Below are positions 5,463 to 8,445 of a stretch of DNA of 8,445 nucleotides, piece by piece. A model generated the notes under the pieces. That model had not been told where the DNA came from and ran no database searches. It saw nothing but the letters and a program-made list of their open reading frames with translations. Source of the stretch: an uncultured Chlorobiaceae bacterium (GTDB lineage Bacteria; Bacteroidota; Chlorobiia; Chlorobiales; Chlorobiaceae); contig CAIQSY010000210.1 of NCBI GenBank assembly GCA_903874585.1, forward strand, positions 1 to 8,445. The letters are read 5' to 3'. Position 1 is the first letter of the stretch, and each line of letters opens with the position of its first letter. Both the position numbers and the translations under genes were made by a program.

Positions 5463-5606
5463 TTATTCATCGTCATCAAGCATTTTATATTTCGGTGCTT
5501 CAACCCTCTCTTTTCGTTTTGGGTTGTAGTAGTAAAAGATGATTCCGCCGGAAATTATGGCGAGAAGCATGGTGAAGAGCACATAAGCTAAACCGGAAGA
5601 GATCAT
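5463..5606 (-). CDS. ccoQ: CcoQ, small membrane subunit of cbb3 oxidase
   Basis: A 47-aa protein starting MISSGLAYVLFTMLLAIISG: one membrane helix (about 5-26) followed by YYYNPKRKER and an acidic end LDDDE, the usual CcoQ pattern. The ATG at 5606-5604 overlaps the TGA stop of ccoO (ATGA), a classic coupled junction. CcoQ stabilises the interaction of CcoP with the CcoNO core in other bacteria. An 88-base gap follows before ccoP. The gene is short enough to be missed by length-filtered gene callers. Confidence 0.92.
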   Translation of the reverse strand: MISSGLAYVLFTMLLAIISGGIIFYYYNPKRKERVEAPKYKMLDDDE

Positions 5607-6274
5607 TTTTTTGACTCCATGTTCTTGACATCGTGTCCCAGTTTTTGAAGGTATGCAATCAGTGCGTCCATCTCGGTCAGCTCTTTGCGCAGCTCTGGCG
5701 GTGTTACCTGGTCACGGCTCTCTTTTGATGCATAGTTGTCATCAGTCACGCTTGTACGGTATTGGGTAATTTGTTGCTGAACATCACGTTCACTGTAGCC
5801 ATAGCCAAGCACGGATGTTTTTTTAAACGAGTTGCTGGTATCGAGCGGATTTTTTGCAAGCCATGCGTAGGGGGGCATATTTGACTTTTCAAACATGTTT
5901 TGTGGGCTTGCCATGTGTTTGTAATGCCATGAGTCAGGATATTTCCCGCCAACTCTGTTCAAATCCGGTCCCGTGCGTCGTGAACCCCAGAGAAAAGGAC
6001 GGTCGTAGGCAAACTCCTCTGGTTTGGAGTATTCTCCATAACGTAATACTTCAGTTCTAAGAGGTCTGACAGTTTGGGTATGGCAGTTGTTGCACCCTTC
6101 ACGCATGTAAATATCCCGTCCCTCCTGCTCAACAGCGGTATAAGGCTTGATGTACGGGCTGATCGGTTGCGTCGAGGGCATAAGGAGAGGAATAAACACC
6201 GTGACTGTTGTGCCAATTAACACAACCGCCGCCGCAAGCACTGCAAAGACCGTTGGTTTTGAGGTAATTCCCAT
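5603..6274 (-). CDS. ccoO: CcoO, monoheme cytochrome c subunit of cbb3 oxidase
   Basis: A 223-aa membrane-anchored cytochrome c. The N-terminal helix is at about 8-30, followed by the periplasmic domain. Heme attachment is C61-N-N-C64-H65 in REGCNNCHTQTVRPL, the CcoO signature. RTGPDL at 100-105 and SNMPPYAW at 131-138 (M133 as the second axial ligand) are also family hallmarks. It passes electrons from CcoP or soluble cytochromes to the low-spin heme b of CcoN. Length is normal for the family. The start follows AGGAG (CAGGAGCTGCATTATG) and lies 31 bases after the ccoN stop. The stop overlaps ccoQ. Confidence 0.96.
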   Translation of the reverse strand: MGITSKPTVFAVLAAAVVLIGTTVTVFIPLLMPSTQPISPYIKPYTAVEQEGRDIYMREGCNNCHTQTVRPLRTEVLRYGEYSKPEEFAYDRPFLWGSRRTGPDLNRVGGKYPDSWHYKHMASPQNMFEKSNMPPYAWLAKNPLDTSNSFKKTSVLGYGYSERDVQQQITQYRTSVTDDNYASKESRDQVTPPELRKELTEMDALIAYLQKLGHDVKNMESKK

Positions 6275-6305
6275 AATGCAGCTCCTGTTTGTTAGTTAAC
6301 GGTTA

Positions 6306-7694
6306 TTATCTGGCTTCTTGTGGTTGCTGGCGCACCGTCATGATGAGGTTCCATACAAAAACAAGGATACCAATAAAATACACTACTCCTGCAGCAAAGC
6401 GTAATTGATAATAGGGGTAGAGTGAAGTAACCGTATCAAGAAAATTGTACATCAGCGAACCATCAGGATTGGTGGCTTTCCACATGGCGCCTTGCTGGAT
6501 ACCCGCAACCCACATGGTGATTGTCCATGTAAACTGACCAACAAGAATCAGCCAGAAATGGAGATTAGCCAGCTTTATGCTGTGCAGCTCCGTATGGTTA
6601 ATGCGCGGAATCATGTAATAAAAAGATGCAGAGATCACCATGGTTACCCATCCCATTGTTCCCATGTGCACATGCCCGACAACCCAGTCGGTATAGTGGA
6701 AAAACGCATTGAGTGTCCGCAAGCCCTGAAGCGGTCCTTGAAGCGTCTGGAGTCCATAAAAGGTAATGCCAGCAATGAAAAACTTGGCGAGATAATTGGT
6801 GCGCATCTGATCCCAGTTTCCCTGAAGCGTGTAATAGCCATTCACCACCGAACCCCATGATGGTGCAATCAGAAAAATGCTGAACGCCATTGCAACGGTT
6901 TGAATCCACTCCGGCAGGGGAGTAAGCATAAGATGATGTGCGCCCGTCCAGAGATAGGCAAAGTTCAGCGCCCAGAAAGAGATAATGGAGAGTCGGTGGC
7001 TGTAAATAGGCAGACCTGTAGATTTTGGCAGGTAGTAGTAAAACATGGCAAGAATGGGGAAGGTGAAAATAAATCCCACAATGTTATGTCCATACCACCA
7101 CTCAACATTCGCGTCGTTTGCGCCAGAATAAATCGTGTATGATTTAAAGAGCGTTACGGGAACTTCAAGATTGTTGACAATGTAAAGAATGGCAATTGCC
7201 ACGGTCATACCAATAATATACCAGAGCGAAATGTACATCTGTTTTTCATTCCGCTTGATCAGCGTTCCAAAAACGTTGATGGCAAACATTACCCAGAAAA
7301 TAACGACTACAATATCAAGAGGCCACTCCAGTTCGCCATATTCGCGCGTTGTGTTCATACCGGCAAAAAGCGACAGGGCTCCAAGCGCTATAGCTGCATT
7401 AAAAATATAGAGATGTGCTTGTGCAAGACGAGGAAAGAGTAGAGGTGTTCGAGTAAGATGTTGCAGCATGTAATAGGATGTGGCAAAAATACCCGCCAAC
7501 CCGAAGCCGAGTCCCAGTCCGTTGGTATGTACCACCCGAAGTCGTCCGAAGCTGAGCCAAGGCGTTATGTTCAGTGCGGGATTGAACATTTCAACCGCCA
7601 TCCATAACCCGATAATCAGCCCGATAACAAGCCAGAATAACGCTGAAAAGGCAAACCCCCGTACTACCCTGTAGTTGTACCCTGCGTCGCTCAT
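6306..7694 (-). CDS. ccoN: CcoN, catalytic subunit of cbb3-type cytochrome c oxidase
   Basis: A 462-aa polytopic inner-membrane protein (about 12 helices) that reduces O2 to water. All metal ligands are in place with a constant offset of four from Pseudomonas stutzeri CcoN: H56 (low-spin heme b), H203 (CuB, WWYGHN), H253 and H254 (CuB, TGAHHL), H341 (heme b3) and H343 (heme b) in VVGHVHMG. Y247, six residues before H253, is the cross-linked tyrosine of the C family. The conserved acidic pair E118/E121 (REYGEL) is present. One deviation is that the FEGP motif before H333-Y-T-D-W reads LQGP, with Q319 where the P. stutzeri enzyme has E323. The start ATG has a strong Shine-Dalgarno (GGAGG at 7704-7700, five bases away). 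It is the first gene of the operon, with an FNR-like box just upstream. Confidence 0.98.
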   Translation of the reverse strand: MSDAGYNYRVVRGFAFSALFWLVIGLIIGLWMAVEMFNPALNITPWLSFGRLRVVHTNGLGLGFGLAGIFATSYYMLQHLTRTPLLFPRLAQAHLYIFNAAIALGALSLFAGMNTTREYGELEWPLDIVVVIFWVMFAINVFGTLIKRNEKQMYISLWYIIGMTVAIAILYIVNNLEVPVTLFKSYTIYSGANDANVEWWYGHNIVGFIFTFPILAMFYYYLPKSTGLPIYSHRLSIISFWALNFAYLWTGAHHLMLTPLPEWIQTVAMAFSIFLIAPSWGSVVNGYYTLQGNWDQMRTNYLAKFFIAGITFYGLQTLQGPLQGLRTLNAFFHYTDWVVGHVHMGTMGWVTMVISASFYYMIPRINHTELHSIKLANLHFWLILVGQFTWTITMWVAGIQQGAMWKATNPDGSLMYNFLDTVTSLYPYYQLRFAAGVVYFIGILVFVWNLIMTVRQQPQEAR

Positions 7695-7699
7695 AAATT

Positions 7700-7704
7700 C
7701 CTCC
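7700..7704 (-). promoter_or_regulatory. Shine-Dalgarno of ccoN
   Basis: GGAGG on the minus strand, five bases before the ATG. It fixes the ccoN start and contrasts with the two Fic genes, which have none. Confidence 0.85.
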
Positions 7705-7711
7705 AGATGGT

Positions 7712-7725
7712 TTGATAATTACCAA
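7712..7725. promoter_or_regulatory. FNR/CRP-family-like box upstream of ccoN
   Basis: TTGATAATTACCAA matches the FNR/Anr consensus TTGAT-N4-ATCAA with one mismatch in the second half-site. cbb3 operons are classically controlled by FNR-family oxygen sensors. The box is centred only about 24 bases upstream of the start codon, so if functional it lies near or downstream of a standard -10. It may then repress, or the transcript may have a very short leader. No convincing -35/-10 pair was seen. Confidence 0.45.
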
Positions 7726-7804
7726 AGGCAAGTTAAGGAGAAATATCGGATGTTGTTAGGAAAATCTCCTGTTGCATGAACCGTGATTCGTATGATTTCT
7801 TCCC

Positions 7805-7828
7805 AGCGATGGGCTGACACCCATCGCT
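7805..7828. repeat. Stem-loop 1 of intergenic repeat block
   Basis: agcgatggg (7805-7813) pairs perfectly with cccatcgct (7820-7828) around a six-base loop. It is the first of three consecutive hairpins. Confidence 0.85.
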
Positions 7829-7834
7829 AACGGC

Positions 7835-7895
7835 TGGCGCCCTTTCAGGGCTGAAGATTGTCGCGGTGGCGCTCTTCAGCCCTGAAAGGGCGCCA
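7835..7895. repeat. Stem-loop 2, perfect 23-bp inverted repeat
   Basis: The arms at 7835-7857 and 7873-7895 are perfect inverted copies over 23 bases around a 15-base loop (7858-7872). The core of the left arm is gccctttcagggctgaag. Perfect conservation of such long arms points to a recently active repeat family (REP/BIME-like or a small non-autonomous element) or to selection for a structured RNA or DNA. It lacks a T-run on either side, so it is not a standard intrinsic terminator. Confidence 0.85.
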
Positions 7896-7900
7896 TCGAC

Positions 7901-7925
7901 CAGCATAGGGTAAAGCCCTATGCTG
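7901..7925. repeat. Stem-loop 3 of intergenic repeat block
   Basis: cagcataggg (7901-7910) pairs perfectly with ccctatgctg (7916-7925) around the five-base loop taaag. It follows stem-loop 2 after five bases. Confidence 0.85.
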
Positions 7926-7996
7926 AATGAGAGCGTCTTCTGTGTACATTCCTTTTTTCTCAGTCGCTGCTCTGTTCACCATTAAATAAGCAAGCC

Positions 7997-8445
7997 ATGT
8001 CTGTTCTTGGATTGACCTATGCCGTTTATGTTACCTTAACCGCTGGAGCTTTGGTGCTTTTTTCACCTTCCGATGAACAACCATCACCCAATGAACCTCC
8101 TTTTATGATAACTGTCGGGCGCAGCAGTCAGCAGCAAATAGCCCCCGGTAAAGATGGGTTTGTATCGCTTGAATATCGCCCGCATAACTATCTGATAAAA
8201 AATTTCAAACCACTCTACGCCGTTGGATTTTCAGAAGATGGTGCAGCCTATGCAACCATGGCTTTTCGCAAAGATTTCAAACTCGGCCCACTCCAGATTA
8301 CTCCCTATATCGGTCCAGCACTCTACCAGCGTGAGTTCGCTTCTGCATGGAAGCCCGATGAGTTATTGCAGTTCAGAACAGGATTTTCGCTTTCCACAAA
8401 AGTGAGCGAGAACATGTCGGCAGGGGGAGGTTTTTATCATATCTC
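7997..8445 (+). CDS. PagL-like lipid A deacylase (acyloxyacyl hydrolase family), N-terminal part
   Basis: The frame is open from the ATG at 7997 to the window end (149 codons plus two bases), C-terminus missing. The N-terminus has a hydrophobic run (about 5-22, LTYAVYVTLTAGALVLF) fitting a signal peptide, though without the usual basic start. The body shows outer-membrane beta-barrel patterning: RKDFKLGPLQITPYIGPALYQ (91-111), LLQFRTGFSLS (123-133) and GGGFYHIS at the edge. The DF...P..GP.LY, FR.G and final H-x-S pattern is that of PagL-type 3-O-deacylases, where the His-Ser pair (here H148 and, from two bases, probably S150) belongs to the catalytic triad. In that family the enzyme removes an acyl chain from lipid A in the outer membrane. 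The third catalytic residue lies outside the window. The Shine-Dalgarno before the ATG is weak, and the frame is open upstream to 7931, so a non-ATG start is possible. It is divergent from and functionally unrelated to the oxidase operon. Confidence 0.72.
   Translation, partial: MSVLGLTYAVYVTLTAGALVLFSPSDEQPSPNEPPFMITVGRSSQQQIAPGKDGFVSLEYRPHNYLIKNFKPLYAVGFSEDGAAYATMAFRKDFKLGPLQITPYIGPALYQREFASAWKPDELLQFRTGFSLSTKVSENMSAGGGFYHI

Larger units (their letters stand above)
7695..7996. other. Divergent intergenic region between ccoN and the PagL-like gene
   Basis: About 300 bases without a gene, separating two divergent transcripts. The ccoN side holds the Shine-Dalgarno and the FNR-like box; the middle (7805-7925) is a block of three stem-loops. 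The right part (7926-7996) shows no clear promoter for the plus-strand gene. Confidence 0.7.

Noticed and set aside
7835..7895. Long hairpin as a bidirectional intrinsic terminator
   Set aside because: The flanking genes diverge from it, so neither transcript ends here, and no T-run follows either arm.
1..8445. tRNA, rRNA or riboswitch
   Set aside because: No cloverleaf, ribosomal or recognisable riboswitch sequence was seen on either strand by eye; a covariance-model scan would settle it.

Overview
The window holds most of a cbb3-type (C-family) cytochrome c oxidase locus, read on the minus strand from about 7.7 kb down to position 1. At the right edge is the start of a divergent plus-strand gene for a PagL-like outer-membrane lipid A deacylase. 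The layout suggests a Gram-negative bacterium. Unfused ccoN/ccoO, clear Shine-Dalgarno sequences, moderate G+C and palindromic intergenic repeats fit a green sulfur bacterium (Chlorobi) or a relative. This placement is inference from gene style; no marker gene proves it.

Right to left: 7997-8445 (+) is the 5' part of the PagL-like gene. Positions 7695-7996 are the divergent intergenic region, with an FNR-type box close to ccoN and a block of three stem-loops, one with perfect 23-bp arms. Then come ccoN (462 aa), ccoO (223 aa), ccoQ (47 aa, overlapping ccoO by ATGA), a short one-heme ccoP (153 aa) and ccoG (379 aa, probable TTG start overlapping the ccoP stop). After ccoG the operon is interrupted by about 2.56 kb of visibly AT-richer DNA with two complete Fic-domain genes (3436-2396 and 2235-1222), then it resumes with ccoH/fixH, a small secreted YtkA/FixH-like protein and the N-terminal third or less of the copper P-type ATPase ccoI/fixI, cut by the window edge.

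The oxidase genes form one logical unit. CcoN carries the heme b/b3-CuB site, CcoO and CcoP bring electrons through c-type hemes, and CcoQ is the small stabilising subunit. CcoG (a ferredoxin-like cupric reductase), CcoH, the YtkA-like protein and CcoI supply and insert copper.

The main oddity is the Fic pair. It sits where ccoG and ccoH should be adjacent, on the same strand, without Shine-Dalgarno sequences, and is bracketed by an 8-bp direct repeat (ACAGGTTA on the plus strand) whose left-to-right span is exactly the foreign-looking DNA. The two Fic proteins also differ in a mechanistically telling way. Fic-2 (346 aa) keeps the canonical catalytic motif with both arginines and an intact SxxxEG inhibitory motif. 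Fic-1 (337 aa) has lost the second arginine of the motif and also carries a degenerate inhibitory motif in an N-terminal VbhA-like segment.
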